NCBI RefSeq assembly: GCF_040144835.1 | Contig: NZ_CP151632.1 | Location: 3,720,001-3,784,000 of the forward strand | DNA from: Microbacterium sp. LWS13-1.2 | GTDB taxonomy: Bacteria > Actinomycetota > Actinomycetes > Actinomycetales > Microbacteriaceae | Reading direction: 5' to 3' | DNA: 64,000 bases | Shown: in pieces, positions 28,401-36,529 of the stretch | Layout: the number at the start of each line of letters is the position of its first letter | How positions within the stretch are numbered: position 1 is the stretch's first letter | The notes under the pieces: model-generated | The model's input: only the letters and a program-made list of their open reading frames with translations | Told to the model about the DNA's origin: nothing | Database searches by the model: none | Made by a program: the position numbers and the translations under genes

Positions 28401-28453
28401 CGGCCCCGATTGCCGCGCCCGAAGCGCGGACAAGTTCGTTGCTGGGGCGCTGA
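25442..28453 (+). CDS. MobF-family relaxase with C-terminal helicase
   Basis: A 1003-residue protein with a TrwC-type relaxase domain in the first 400 residues and a TraA/RecD-type helicase after. The metal-binding histidines are H177, H179 and H181 in DPHVHRHLWLN. The helicase has Walker A GPAGAGKT (487-494), IVVDEAGMVDL, and the late motif VHGIQGET with YVGMTRGRAHNE. It nicks and unwinds the element DNA for transfer. The GTG start gives the MRGG opening common in actinobacterial members. The usual tandem tyrosines (DDYY-like) near residue 30 are not evident; the nearest tyrosines are in LAYAF and TIYGE. A C-terminal coiled stretch follows the helicase. Confidence 0.9.
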   Translation: MRGGLERWKRGVGSHGVRQALAYAFQGSCDSHLREVAGVVALTIYGEAGHVGVSRFTVEAGVITTDTLDEQQLRRWVDGRDPATDERRGRDLTSPDADLILDGTINAPKSYSIAAMINPDLADEFEALQDRLRDRIIKTWQSELNARRGAGGSIRESLHRIEVVELQHRRSRALDPHVHRHLWLNVKVLGEDGKWSNVDSRVAMKMQTVINAEGELAARTDPQWVGALARHGLGLNADGEIAELAHAVRPLSRRSTQIEANRAVLLAAWRSDHPGLEPSPDELHRIDRLAWAKARPNKPGDINEETWERLITDELVAIDDRISRERDEIPVRSRSLDELDLGMLAAQAVVEADARAASCGGRFSLFDIRAGVTRAVAASGVVAPRGDLQGLIDEAIDRALEQTVDLLDSETERPAHIKGYMASATAVAKVELAARFDALSRAGVRINDDEIVDAASTVLSDGIELEERQVEAVAAIAGTDCLVSVTGPAGAGKTTMLRLAKAALTHRGRRMIVVAPTKKAASVAGREIGASASSLHALLGDHGFRWGRDAAGAEVWTRLNVGEIDPVTGITYSGPRRYPFAAGDRIVVDEAGMVDLHTANALATVAAESGAGIAMVGDHLQARPVGHSGAMAMMTRRATAVVELTAVHRFVDPDYAALTLRMREPASKEAALDVVTELAYRGQVHRVSDHVQACDVMVESYFRWASGHGRVALVTSTNEEANAINGAIQQRRVERGELGLARIAVGQGEQRLLEGDVVQTRRNDRATGVENRAVWVVRRITSAGLELVSVNDSVDVRVVNREYAADHIHLAYASTVHGIQGETTDASIVGPGVDASGLYVGMTRGRAHNEAIAIARTDTAAREQIAESMMRGIPEVSIDDSVRAARSELGRAARPAEHAVGEEARQLNHWMRTTRQTLLSLDSQVAAKEAGVHGRAGGDSSDDDLVQVRRSLRARYESAARRHEDLLRRYLETERSVAAGAQADDAAAPIAAPEARTSSLLGR

Positions 28454-28514
28454 TGCTGATCGATCGGTGCGTGGGCGGTCGAACGGTGGGCGAAGTACCT
28501 GATAGAGATTCCTC

Positions 28515-29066
28515 ATGACCGAACTGATTGGCTTTCAGACTCGCGAGGACTGGATGGGGCGCGAGGTCCTCACGCTTGCTGATGTGTGGCCCGACGTGCC
28601 CCGCGCAATGATCGTGGGTCTCAACCCCGCGCCGTCGAGCGTCGAGGCGGGCCACTACTACCAGGGCCGGGTTGGTCAGGGTCAGTTGCGCAAGCTGGCT
28701 GCCGCCGGGTTGTTCCGTGCGCCGGCTGGCCGGAACTTCGAGGATGCTGCGCTCGCCGCAGGAGTCGGCTTCACCGACGTCGTCAAGCGGCCGAGTCGTG
28801 GCGAAGGCGACGTCGGTGCTGACGAAATCCATTACGGAAGCACGCAACTCGCGGACAACCTCCGATCCCGCCACGTCGGACTGATCGTCAGCGTGTTCCG
28901 CCACCCCGTGAAGGTGCTGCTCGGGAGCGAGGGCGTGGCGGGCATGCAGTCGAAGCGGACGTCGTGGGGAGCACGAGTGTTCCGGATGCCGGGTCCGTTC
29001 GATAAGCGCGAGAACGTCGAGCGCGTCATGTTAGAGCTCTCGTCGCATCTGAAGTCGGGCGAGTAG
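28515..29066 (+). CDS. Mug/TDG-like uracil-DNA glycosylase family protein
   Basis: A 183-residue protein with the uracil-glycosylase superfamily active-site region MIVGLNPAPSSVEAGHYYQG (N37-P38), a phenylalanine-containing GVGFTDVVKRP segment, and a late VGLIVSVFRHP strand. Mug/TDG enzymes excise uracil or thymine from G mismatches. It follows the relaxase by 61 bases on the same strand, and could protect or repair the single-stranded transfer intermediate after entry. A recruitment as defence or counter-defence factor is also possible. The fold is fairly sure; the substrate is inferred. Confidence 0.75.
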   Translation: MTELIGFQTREDWMGREVLTLADVWPDVPRAMIVGLNPAPSSVEAGHYYQGRVGQGQLRKLAAAGLFRAPAGRNFEDAALAAGVGFTDVVKRPSRGEGDVGADEIHYGSTQLADNLRSRHVGLIVSVFRHPVKVLLGSEGVAGMQSKRTSWGARVFRMPGPFDKRENVERVMLELSSHLKSGE

Positions 29067-29150
29067 CGCGCGCGTTCATGGCCGCAGGCGAGTTGAAGCA
29101 TTCCGCGCCGATAGCGTGGCGACAGTACTGATTGAAGGCGAGGGTCCGCC

Positions 29151-30251
29151 GTGACGGCAATTGCGATTCACAGTGTCAGGACGGGCAAGGGAATGCCGTT
29201 CGAGCCGGTCGGCGTGTGGGTGATCGATGGCGAGCAGGCGGCTCCGTTCTATCCACACCAACACGAGCAGTATCGCGACCGCGGGTGGAAGGCGATTGTT
29301 GAGCGGCCGATGGAGTCGGCGGAGCATTGGATCGGGTACAAAGCGAGTACCTCACCGAGCTGGCAACTGTACGAACCCAAGACCCCGCTGTTCGACATCG
29401 GCGAGCCCGACGCTGAGTCGGTCTATGAAGAGGTTCGTGGCCAGTTCGAGGCCCAGATGGCCCGCCCTGCATCCCTCGCTTCGCCGGACGGCACGCTTCG
29501 CGTCACAGGATTGACCATCGAGAGCGCAGATCCCGCACCCGGCAACTGGGGATCGAGCCGCTTCGCCATCGCCCAATCCTGGTGGATCGCATCAGAGCTC
29601 GTGCGGCGCCATCCCGAGTTGATGGTCTATGAGATGCATCCCGGTGGGGGCCAGTACGACGTGCTCTGCGTCGCGACCCCTGATCAGTTCACTCCAGACC
29701 CGCGCATTGTCGCTCCCCGTGTGATGTTGAATCGAGCCGGGACCATTCAGATCCATCGCGGCGGCCAGAGTGAGATCGTGGCTAACTGGATCTCGGTTCT
29801 CGAGGCCGCCGGCCCACATGAGATCGTCAAAGACATCGAAGCAAGGGCCGGGTGGGGCTCGCCATCATCCAGTCCATCAACGACCGAACGGGCGATCGGC
29901 TATCGCTTCTTCGCGGCCGCGCTCGCGATGCTTATCAACGACCGGCGTCCGTGGGATGTGCGGAGTGAATCACTCGACAGCTCCGAGTGGGGGCTCTCAC
30001 GCGCGGGGCTGATCGGCGAATTCGCTGATGTCGATTCTGAGCTCGCCGGGACGCCCGGGCTCGGCATCCATGGGGAGCCCTATAGCCACTACTGGGCCCT
30101 TCGGAGAGGAGCCGAGACGGTCGCCGTCGTCTCGATGGAGGGCTACCTCTACCGTCCCGGGGTGGAGCCGCGCGCCTTGATGGACGCGTACCTCAAGTCC
30201 GACAAGCGGCTCCTTGCGATGACCACGGATCTGTTGCGGAAGTGGCTGTAG
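29151..30251 (+). CDS. Hypothetical protein, TY-Chap2-like
   Basis: A 366-residue soluble protein. Residues about 140-180 read FAIAQSWWIASELVRRHPEL, then MVYEMHPGGGQYDVLCVA, a signature I associate with the actinobacterial TY-Chap2 putative peptide-chaperone group. That label comes from memory and is tentative. The remainder (for example YRFFAAALAMLINDRRPWDV and GLGIHGEPYSHYWALRR) has no motif I know. It has no signal peptide. It lies between the glycosylase gene and the convergent ssb gene, and is the last plus-strand gene of this block. Confidence 0.55.
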   Translation: MTAIAIHSVRTGKGMPFEPVGVWVIDGEQAAPFYPHQHEQYRDRGWKAIVERPMESAEHWIGYKASTSPSWQLYEPKTPLFDIGEPDAESVYEEVRGQFEAQMARPASLASPDGTLRVTGLTIESADPAPGNWGSSRFAIAQSWWIASELVRRHPELMVYEMHPGGGQYDVLCVATPDQFTPDPRIVAPRVMLNRAGTIQIHRGGQSEIVANWISVLEAAGPHEIVKDIEARAGWGSPSSSPSTTERAIGYRFFAAALAMLINDRRPWDVRSESLDSSEWGLSRAGLIGEFADVDSELAGTPGLGIHGEPYSHYWALRRGAETVAVVSMEGYLYRPGVEPRALMDAYLKSDKRLLAMTTDLLRKWL

Positions 30252-30435
30252 CTCGGACGCCCAGTTGGTGGATCGATGCCGACGTACCGGACCGGGTCGA
30301 CGAGCCCGCTAGTCACCGGCCACCCTGTTGGGTGAAGCGCAGCATCCGGGGGAATGCCTGGCCACCGTCGCGCCGGCACGCGCAGAGCGGCGCAGGAGTA
30401 CGATGACTCCCACGCCGCTCTCCTGTTGCGATGGG

Positions 30436-30888
30436 TCAGCGAGCAACCCCGGCGCCGGTGGATGAGACCGGTTCGGCTACTGGCCCCGTGGCGGAGCGAT
30501 CCGCAGCGGGGCCGCTAGCTTTTGGGGCGCGGTCGACCTGGACGGTCGCGAACTTCAGCGACGCGCCGATGTTGTCGGCGACGATGTCGCGAGTTTCGCG
30601 AGTGTTGCCGGTCTCCTTGTCGGTGTAGGTGCCGAATCGGAGGTCGCCGGCGACGATCACGCTGTCGCCCTTGCGGAGCGACGTCGCGACGTTGCGGGAC
30701 TGCTGGTTGAAAACGACGACGCGGTGGAACACCGTGCCGACGTCTTCCCACCGGTTGGTGGTCTCGTTGAGGCGCCGGTCGTTGACCGCGATGGTGAAGC
30801 GGGCGTACTCGTTGCCCGACTCACCTGCGCCGTGCTCGGGGTCACCGGTGAGGTTGCCCTCGATGGTGACGGGGATTCTCGTGGTCAT
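30436..30888 (-). CDS. ssb: Single-stranded DNA-binding protein
   Basis: A 150-residue SSB from the ATG at 30888, with AGGAAG a few bases upstream. The frame stays open further, but the extension is Ser/Arg-rich non-coding-like sequence. The OB fold shows TIEGNLTGDPE, YARFTIAVNDR, VVVFNQQSRNVATSLRKGDS and VIVAGDLRFGTYTDKETG. The acidic C-terminal tail of chromosomal SSBs is missing; the protein ends STGAGVAR. It is the last gene of the transfer operon and would coat the transferred strand. Confidence 0.9.
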   Translation of the reverse strand: MTTRIPVTIEGNLTGDPEHGAGESGNEYARFTIAVNDRRLNETTNRWEDVGTVFHRVVVFNQQSRNVATSLRKGDSVIVAGDLRFGTYTDKETGNTRETRDIVADNIGASLKFATVQVDRAPKASGPAADRSATGPVAEPVSSTGAGVAR

Positions 30889-30922
30889 CGTTCTTCCTTC
30901 CGTTCCGAGGTGCCTGGGCGCC

Positions 30923-31405
30923 TCACTCGGCATGAGCCTGGTTGGCCCATGCGTTCCATTCCTGCTCGTCGACGGTGTTCGTCCACGAGCGGGGCTTGTA
31001 CCGGTTGTGTCCACGCGAGCATCCACCGGCGTACGCGTTCCTGAGACGTGGGATCGCCAGGCTGAGGCGTTCATGCCACCCGATCGGTCCGAATCCGGCA
31101 TCCGATGAATCGAACGCGACGCCGTGCGCGATGTGCAGCGCCGAGAGTTCCTCGACGAGGTTGCCGTGCTTGTACCAACACACCGGCACGATCGATTCCG
31201 AGATCTGATAGCGGACGGTGAACCACTCCACCCACTCGCGGAGTGAGTCCCACGCCGCACGAGCGTCCGCATCCGCCAGCGTGCGCCAGTCGACGACGCG
31301 AGCGCCGATCGGCTCCGATGAGCCCGACCGGATGTCGGGATGGAAGTCACTCATCTCCTGAGCCATCAGGTCATCGAGGTCTGGCGGGTCGTCGTAGTCG
31401 GTCAT
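30923..31405 (-). CDS. DUF4913-like element protein
   Basis: 160 residues from the ATG at 31405, which overlaps the HNH gene stop by 4 bases; a longer frame upstream is Arg-rich shadow. The core WVEWFTVRYQISESIVPVCW, then YKHGNLVEELSALHIAH and IGWHERLSLAIPRLRN, fits the DUF4913 proteins that accompany actinobacterial conjugation genes. Their role is unknown. The N terminus is acidic (DDPPDLDDLMAQEM). It has no membrane segment. Confidence 0.7.
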   Translation of the reverse strand: MTDYDDPPDLDDLMAQEMSDFHPDIRSGSSEPIGARVVDWRTLADADARAAWDSLREWVEWFTVRYQISESIVPVCWYKHGNLVEELSALHIAHGVAFDSSDAGFGPIGWHERLSLAIPRLRNAYAGGCSRGHNRYKPRSWTNTVDEQEWNAWANQAHAE

Positions 31406-31800
31406 GACGCAGTCCCGTTGAGCGCCTGGAGTTTGCGGCGGAGTGCTTTCAGCGCGATCTCGGATGCTGCGCGACGGGTACGGTGGCGCGACAGCACGGC
31501 GTCGCGATCGATGAGTCGGTGCAGCAGTTCGTGGCAGTAGGGATGCATCGGCACGAGGTCGGCGTGACGCTCGCGTGCGACCCAGCGGCCGTCGTCGGTC
31601 TGGTGCACGCGGGCGTAGTCGAGGTGGTGCAATTCGAGTTCCCGCTTGCTCGCCGGTCGACCGCAGCCGGCGCAGGCAAGGGGATGCAGCACCAGCGACT
31701 GCTCCGCGAACCACTCGTCGCGACGCGCGAACCATGCGCGGGATCGGAGGAACGCCGACCGGTAGGCCTTTGCATGCAGGGGCTTCCGTCGGTTGGTCAT
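31402..31800 (-). CDS. HNH-type small nuclease-like protein
   Basis: A 132-residue protein with CAGCGRPASKRELELHHLDY followed by ADLVPMHPYCHELLHRLID. The arrangement of a CxxC pair, ELHH and a later HxxC-type region resembles an HNH finger. The catalytic His would lie in ELHHLD and the structural Cys in the flanking knuckles. It overlaps both neighbours by 4 bases within the transfer operon. A role in DNA processing during transfer is possible, but activity is unproven. Confidence 0.7.
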   Translation of the reverse strand: MTNRRKPLHAKAYRSAFLRSRAWFARRDEWFAEQSLVLHPLACAGCGRPASKRELELHHLDYARVHQTDDGRWVARERHADLVPMHPYCHELLHRLIDRDAVLSRHRTRRAASEIALKALRRKLQALNGTAS

Positions 31801-33629
31801 TCTTCACTCACCGCCTCGGCGCGCTCGGCAAAAGGCGGGGGAGCGATTGTCGCGCGACGAGCCTCCTCGAACGTGGTCTGCTGCTCTTGCTCGGTCTCGC
31901 GCTTGCCGGTCTGGATCGCGCTGGCGTCGCGGCGCTCGTCCCAGCCAGCTAGGTCGAGAAGGACGCTGCGCCGGTTGCGATAGGCCAGGAGGCCGGCGCT
32001 CGGCGGAAGCCGGCGGATCTCGTCGACCGACAGCAGCGGTCGGCGCTCATGGTGCTCGCTGGTCGAGTACCCCGCATCCCGCGTCGACCATGAGCGCTGC
32101 TCCCGTCGTGTCTCACGCATGCCCAGGAGAGACTCGACGTCGCGCAGGTGATCGACGTGGCTCGCGCCGCCGAGAAGGACCTTCGCGGTGGCGGCAGCCC
32201 AGATCGTATCGGCCTCAGCGCGCGACCATTGCGTCTCGGCCTGCGAAAGCGCCTGCAACACGATGAACGTGCAGATGCCCCGGCCACCGCCGTCGGCCAT
32301 GATCCGTGGCAGGCTGCCCCAGCGGAACATGTTCGCGATCTCGTCGAGGATCAGTCCGAGCGGGTGGGCAAGTCGAGCACCTGGTGAGGCGAGCGCCCGG
32401 TTGCGGGCAACCTCGACGATGTCGTCGAGCACCGCGCCGAGCCATCCGCCCATCGCTGATGCACCCGCCGACGAGCCGATCAAGTACAGCGTGTTCGCCG
32501 CATCCAGGAACTCTGCGGGTACTAGTTCAAGGTCGCCAGGCCGAGGCGAGAGCGCGTCACGAATCTGCGGCACGGCGAGCGGCGCGACCGCACCGCTCAC
32601 TCCGAACCAAATGGACGACACGAGCTTCTCGTCGCCGGCGATCGTGGCGCCCAGGCTGTCGCCCCAGCCCGGGGCGCCGTCCGCCCTGAGGATGTTGACC
32701 GCGTCACGGGTCTGCGCCGGGCTCGTTCCCCAGTCGTACAGTTCAGCGATCGACTTACCGCCCACGGCGGCCGCGTGAAGCAGGCGACCCAGCACGACGC
32801 CTGCAGCCTGTGCCCACTCGCCATTGGTGCTCGACGCGCCAAGCGCGGTGCCAGTGATGATCGCGTTGCCGCGCTGCATGGCGACCATCGGATCTTGACA
32901 GCCCGCGATCGGGGAGATACGAAGTGGGTGCCGCGCGCCCGAGAGCCTCTGCGGGTCGAAGACGTGGACGTCGCCACGCGTCTGCCGCATCCGCATCGTG
33001 GCCGTGAGATTGTCGTTCGTCGTCGAGGTCGTGATCAACGGTCCGGACCAGTCGACGATGGCAGAGATCAGCACGCGGTAGCCCTTACCTGAGCGAGGCG
33101 GACCTTCGAGTGCGACGGAGTCTTCGATCGAGACGTAGACGTCCTGCCCACGTGACTTGCCGACGCGCCATCCGACGTCGGTCGGGGTCGGCTTGATGAG
33201 GTCGGGGCGAAGCTGCTTGGCCCGCCGGAGGACGGCCTTCGCGGAGAGGTGGTCGCGGACCTCGGCTGACGTGGCGAATCCGGGTCGCGCTCGCAGATCG
33301 GCGAGGAACCCGTGGTCGGACTCGCGGTAGCGCCGCAGGGCGACGAGCCCCCACACCACCAGAGCGGCGGCGACGACGATGGCCGCGACGTCGGCGGTGC
33401 GGATCCACATGACCGGCATCACGCATCCGGCTGGCAACGCGTACGCGGATGGGTCACCTGTAATCGCGAGAGCGAGTCCCGCGAAGAGGTGCTCCGGCGC
33501 TGGACGGGCACTGCATACGAGTTGCGTGACTGACTCTGCCAGGAATCCGAACGCGACAGACAGGACCACCGCTGCCGCGATCACGACCGCGATTGCTTTT
33601 CCGAGCATGCCCTGGTTCATCGCGCTCAC
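31797..33629 (-). CDS. VirD4/TraG-type coupling protein
   Basis: A 610-residue membrane ATPase. Two N-terminal membrane segments lie near residues 10-30 and 80-95. Walker A is GPPRSGKG near 172 and Walker B is GLILDEIANMF. The RGICTFIVLQALSQAETQW segment fits the family's later motif. Coupling proteins hand the relaxase-DNA complex to the secretion channel. It overlaps the ParA-like and HNH genes by 4 bases each. Family level is clear; the name TraG or VirD4 is by analogy. Confidence 0.9.
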   Translation of the reverse strand: MSAMNQGMLGKAIAVVIAAAVVLSVAFGFLAESVTQLVCSARPAPEHLFAGLALAITGDPSAYALPAGCVMPVMWIRTADVAAIVVAAALVVWGLVALRRYRESDHGFLADLRARPGFATSAEVRDHLSAKAVLRRAKQLRPDLIKPTPTDVGWRVGKSRGQDVYVSIEDSVALEGPPRSGKGYRVLISAIVDWSGPLITTSTTNDNLTATMRMRQTRGDVHVFDPQRLSGARHPLRISPIAGCQDPMVAMQRGNAIITGTALGASSTNGEWAQAAGVVLGRLLHAAAVGGKSIAELYDWGTSPAQTRDAVNILRADGAPGWGDSLGATIAGDEKLVSSIWFGVSGAVAPLAVPQIRDALSPRPGDLELVPAEFLDAANTLYLIGSSAGASAMGGWLGAVLDDIVEVARNRALASPGARLAHPLGLILDEIANMFRWGSLPRIMADGGGRGICTFIVLQALSQAETQWSRAEADTIWAAATAKVLLGGASHVDHLRDVESLLGMRETRREQRSWSTRDAGYSTSEHHERRPLLSVDEIRRLPPSAGLLAYRNRRSVLLDLAGWDERRDASAIQTGKRETEQEQQTTFEEARRATIAPPPFAERAEAVSEE

Positions 33630-34915
33630 AACCCCTCAGCGGTCGCGGCCGCGGCGGCCAACCACGCATCGCGCGTGCGTCGGCGAAGGGCGTCGAAGCG
33701 CAACGGGCCGGCCTTGAGAGCCGGATCAAATGGGATGACGTGCACCGCCCGGACGTGACCGGCGAACCCCTCCGTGATCCGGTGAGCCGCGGTCGGCGCG
33801 GACTCGGATTGCGTGACGATCACGACCGCGCGCTGCGCGAGGACGCCCGACCGCTCATCGCGTCCGCGCAACGCGTCCAGCAGCAATGCGGCTGACTCCG
33901 CTGACTCTGGCGTTGCGAGCGTCGGGATGACCAACTGGTAAGAGCTGTCGACCATCCGCAGCCACCGCTCCGCCGACTCATCATTGCCTGAGTCGAAGAT
34001 GACAAGACGGTAGAACCGGGCCGCGACCTGCATCAGCAGGTCGAACTCGGCCGACGCGATTCGCTGATCCGTGGCGAGAAGTTCTGGGTTCGAGCGCAGC
34101 ACGTCGTATCGATCTGTGGACTGGTGATGCACAAATCGCGTGATGTCGGAAACCCCCGCGCCGAGTGTCAGCAGACGGGATGCCTCGGGCACGAGGTCGC
34201 GCAGCGTGGTGTCGTACATCCCCTGCTCGGTGCGCCAGCCGAGGGTGCCGCGGGTGTCGTTGTTGTCCCACGCGAGCACGTTGCCGCCGCCCTCGCGGGC
34301 GTATACGGCGGATAGCATCGCGGTGGTCATCGTCTTGCCGACGCCACCTTTGCCGTTGGCGATCGCGATGGTGCGGCATCCCGCCCACTGCCTTGAGACG
34401 ACGGATGTCCACTCGGCGCGCTGACGATCCGCGGCCGCAGGTCGAACCGTGATTCCGATGCGTCGCGCGACGCCGCGCCAACCCCTCGATGCCGTGGGTG
34501 CGGTCGTCGGCGGCTTGAGGAAGGACGGACGAGCGGGCGGCTCCGCAGCCGGTGCGGCGGCGGTCTCCGTCGCAGTTGACTGCGGAGCCTGTTCGCTCAC
34601 CTCCTCTCCATCCGTCTGGGTGCGCCCGGTGGGTCGGTCGGGCAGGTTGGATGCCGGTGTCGGCGGCTCGAGAGGCGTCACCTGCCCGTCGGGTGCGACG
34701 AGGAGTCGGTGCTTGCCGTGGTCGCCCGAGGTGATCAGTTCGAGCGGCGCACCCGATCGGCGGGCCTCGCTGGTCGCACGCCGGATGATCGCGTGGCGCA
34801 CATCGGCGTCGGAGTCAGCTTGGATCTCGTCGCCGTAGCCATCGTGCGTGACGAACGTGATGTGGCGTCCGGTCACGTCGGCGTATGCGCGAGGGTGACT
34901 GATGATCGTGCTCAT
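33626..34915 (-). CDS. ParA/MinD-like ATPase of the transfer operon
   Basis: A 429-residue protein. The N-terminal 100 residues are a separate module (VTGRHITFVTHDGYGDEIQA). A Pro/Thr-rich linker leads to a P-loop ATPase with the deviant Walker A KGGVGKT near residue 190, then NVLAWDNNDTRGTLGW. Similar proteins are common in actinobacterial conjugation operons and may position the machinery or help partition the element. It overlaps the coupling-protein gene by 4 bases and is 3 bases from the VirB4-like gene. Confidence 0.8.
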   Translation of the reverse strand: MSTIISHPRAYADVTGRHITFVTHDGYGDEIQADSDADVRHAIIRRATSEARRSGAPLELITSGDHGKHRLLVAPDGQVTPLEPPTPASNLPDRPTGRTQTDGEEVSEQAPQSTATETAAAPAAEPPARPSFLKPPTTAPTASRGWRGVARRIGITVRPAAADRQRAEWTSVVSRQWAGCRTIAIANGKGGVGKTMTTAMLSAVYAREGGGNVLAWDNNDTRGTLGWRTEQGMYDTTLRDLVPEASRLLTLGAGVSDITRFVHHQSTDRYDVLRSNPELLATDQRIASAEFDLLMQVAARFYRLVIFDSGNDESAERWLRMVDSSYQLVIPTLATPESAESAALLLDALRGRDERSGVLAQRAVVIVTQSESAPTAAHRITEGFAGHVRAVHVIPFDPALKAGPLRFDALRRRTRDAWLAAAAATAEGL

Positions 34916-34918
34916 GGC

Positions 34919-36529
34919 TCACCGCTCCTCGGTGTTCTCGCGAGGACCAGCGTTGAGCCAGCCCTCTATTCCTGTGTCGGTGTCTCGTGCGTCTGGCCAC
35001 AGTGCGTCGAGCGTCGCGGCATCGATGACAGGGGGGTCACTGTCATCGCGGTCTGCGGCCGTCACGGCGTCGTCGGTGGTGAAGAGCAGGTACTCCCACT
35101 CGGTCGAAGTGGCGAAGCAGTCGACGAGGTAGGCGTACTGGCCGACGTAGGCGAGGAACTCGCCCTTGCGTAGATGTCGAGCCATCTCGACGTGCGGCGC
35201 CGGCAGATTGAGGCGGGCGCGGAGTGCCGCCTGCTCCTGGTGGTTCACGCGGAAGATGAACTTGTTCTCGATGTCGCCAACGATCGAGTAGGCGAGTGAC
35301 CGCTCGAGCGAGCCCTCGTCGCCCACCGCGTCGAGGTCGCCCATCTTGTGCAGGATCACGATGTTGCTGATGCCGTAGTGACGCGAGAGCTTGAGCCACT
35401 GCTGGAACATCTGCAGCGACGACAGCGACGTCATGTCACGCCAGCCCTCTTCGCGCACCACGTAGCGGGTGCGCTGAGCCGCGCGGTCCGAGATGACGGC
35501 CTGGATCCAGGCGGTCGAGCACACCTGGGTAAGCTGCGCCGCGAGGTCGCCGCGGGCGAAGAGTTCGGACGTGTCGGTGACCACGATCGGAGCCGCCTGG
35601 TCGAACTCGACCGTCGACTCGTCCTCGAACAAGCCGGAAAGATCTCCTTCGACGAAGCGGCGGAGCACGAATCGCGGCTGGATCGCGCCGTCTGCAGCGT
35701 GGAAGTCGGCGCTCGTGTCTCTCGCGATCGCGCCGAGTTCTTCGTAGACGCCGCGGAGCGTTGGGCGATCTGCGGTGCGGTCGATGCAGCGGTCGAGGGC
35801 GTCGAGGAGCGCGGCATGCTCGACGGCGGATAGGCGCGAGCCCAACGTCATCTCGATGAGAGAGATGAGCGTGTTGATGCGGCGCTGCTTGACCATCTGC
35901 TCGTGCTGCTCGTCCGTAGCGTCAGTTCGGCGCGGCCCGCGGTCGAGCGGGTTGAGCCGTGTGCCGGTGCCACCGCCGAGTCGGATCACGCGACCACCCG
36001 GAATCGCTTCGGCCACGGTCACCCACTCGCCCTTCGGGTCGGACGGGACCACGACTTGGTGGCCGAACGCGATGGACCGGGTGACGAGGGTCTTCACCGT
36101 CGCGGACTTCCCGCCCCGGTATGCACCGAGCACGAGGATGTTCGTCGAGAACGTGCCGCGCTCGGACTCGTCGACGTAGGTCTCCCACGGCGAGAAATGC
36201 CAGAGCGCATCGGCGTTCAGATCGACCCCGAGGATCGGCCCGCGGTGGCCGAGTCCGGAGTCGGCGACGAAGGGATAGATTCCCGCGATGTGCTGCGAGG
36301 TCGCTTGATGCGCGGGGATCCACGCCTTCGCGAGGTTCCAGTACCCGCCGTAGACGAGACCCGGACCGAACGGACCTGGGACACCAGCCTCAGGCAGGCC
36401 GCGGTCGCGACGCGACATGCGTGCCGGCTTCTGATCGTGGCGAGCTCGGTCGATCTCTCGCTGCAGATCGCGCCGCTCCCGCCTCGTGAGTTCAGCGGGG
36501 GTGAAGGATGCCGCGTGCCGCACCATCAC
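34919..36529 (-). CDS. VirB4-like secretion ATPase
   Basis: A 536-residue ATPase. A P-loop GAYRGGKSATVK is near residue 137, followed by VVPSDPKGEWVTVAEAIPG and RLNPLD. The Walker B region reads RYVVREEGWRDM, where family members usually have a DE pair. GISNIVILHKMGDL and the C-terminal GEFLAYVGQYAYLVD complete the picture. It should power pilus or channel assembly at the membrane. The ATG overlaps the SCO6880-like stop by 4 bases. Confidence 0.85.
   Translation of the reverse strand: MMVRHAASFTPAELTRRERRDLQREIDRARHDQKPARMSRRDRGLPEAGVPGPFGPGLVYGGYWNLAKAWIPAHQATSQHIAGIYPFVADSGLGHRGPILGVDLNADALWHFSPWETYVDESERGTFSTNILVLGAYRGGKSATVKTLVTRSIAFGHQVVVPSDPKGEWVTVAEAIPGGRVIRLGGGTGTRLNPLDRGPRRTDATDEQHEQMVKQRRINTLISLIEMTLGSRLSAVEHAALLDALDRCIDRTADRPTLRGVYEELGAIARDTSADFHAADGAIQPRFVLRRFVEGDLSGLFEDESTVEFDQAAPIVVTDTSELFARGDLAAQLTQVCSTAWIQAVISDRAAQRTRYVVREEGWRDMTSLSSLQMFQQWLKLSRHYGISNIVILHKMGDLDAVGDEGSLERSLAYSIVGDIENKFIFRVNHQEQAALRARLNLPAPHVEMARHLRKGEFLAYVGQYAYLVDCFATSTEWEYLLFTTDDAVTAADRDDSDPPVIDAATLDALWPDARDTDTGIEGWLNAGPRENTEER

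Noticed and set aside
25937..28516. Minus-strand frames of 376 and 452 codons across the relaxase
   Set aside because: The opposite strand has clear relaxase and helicase motifs; the antisense frames have no motif and poor composition.
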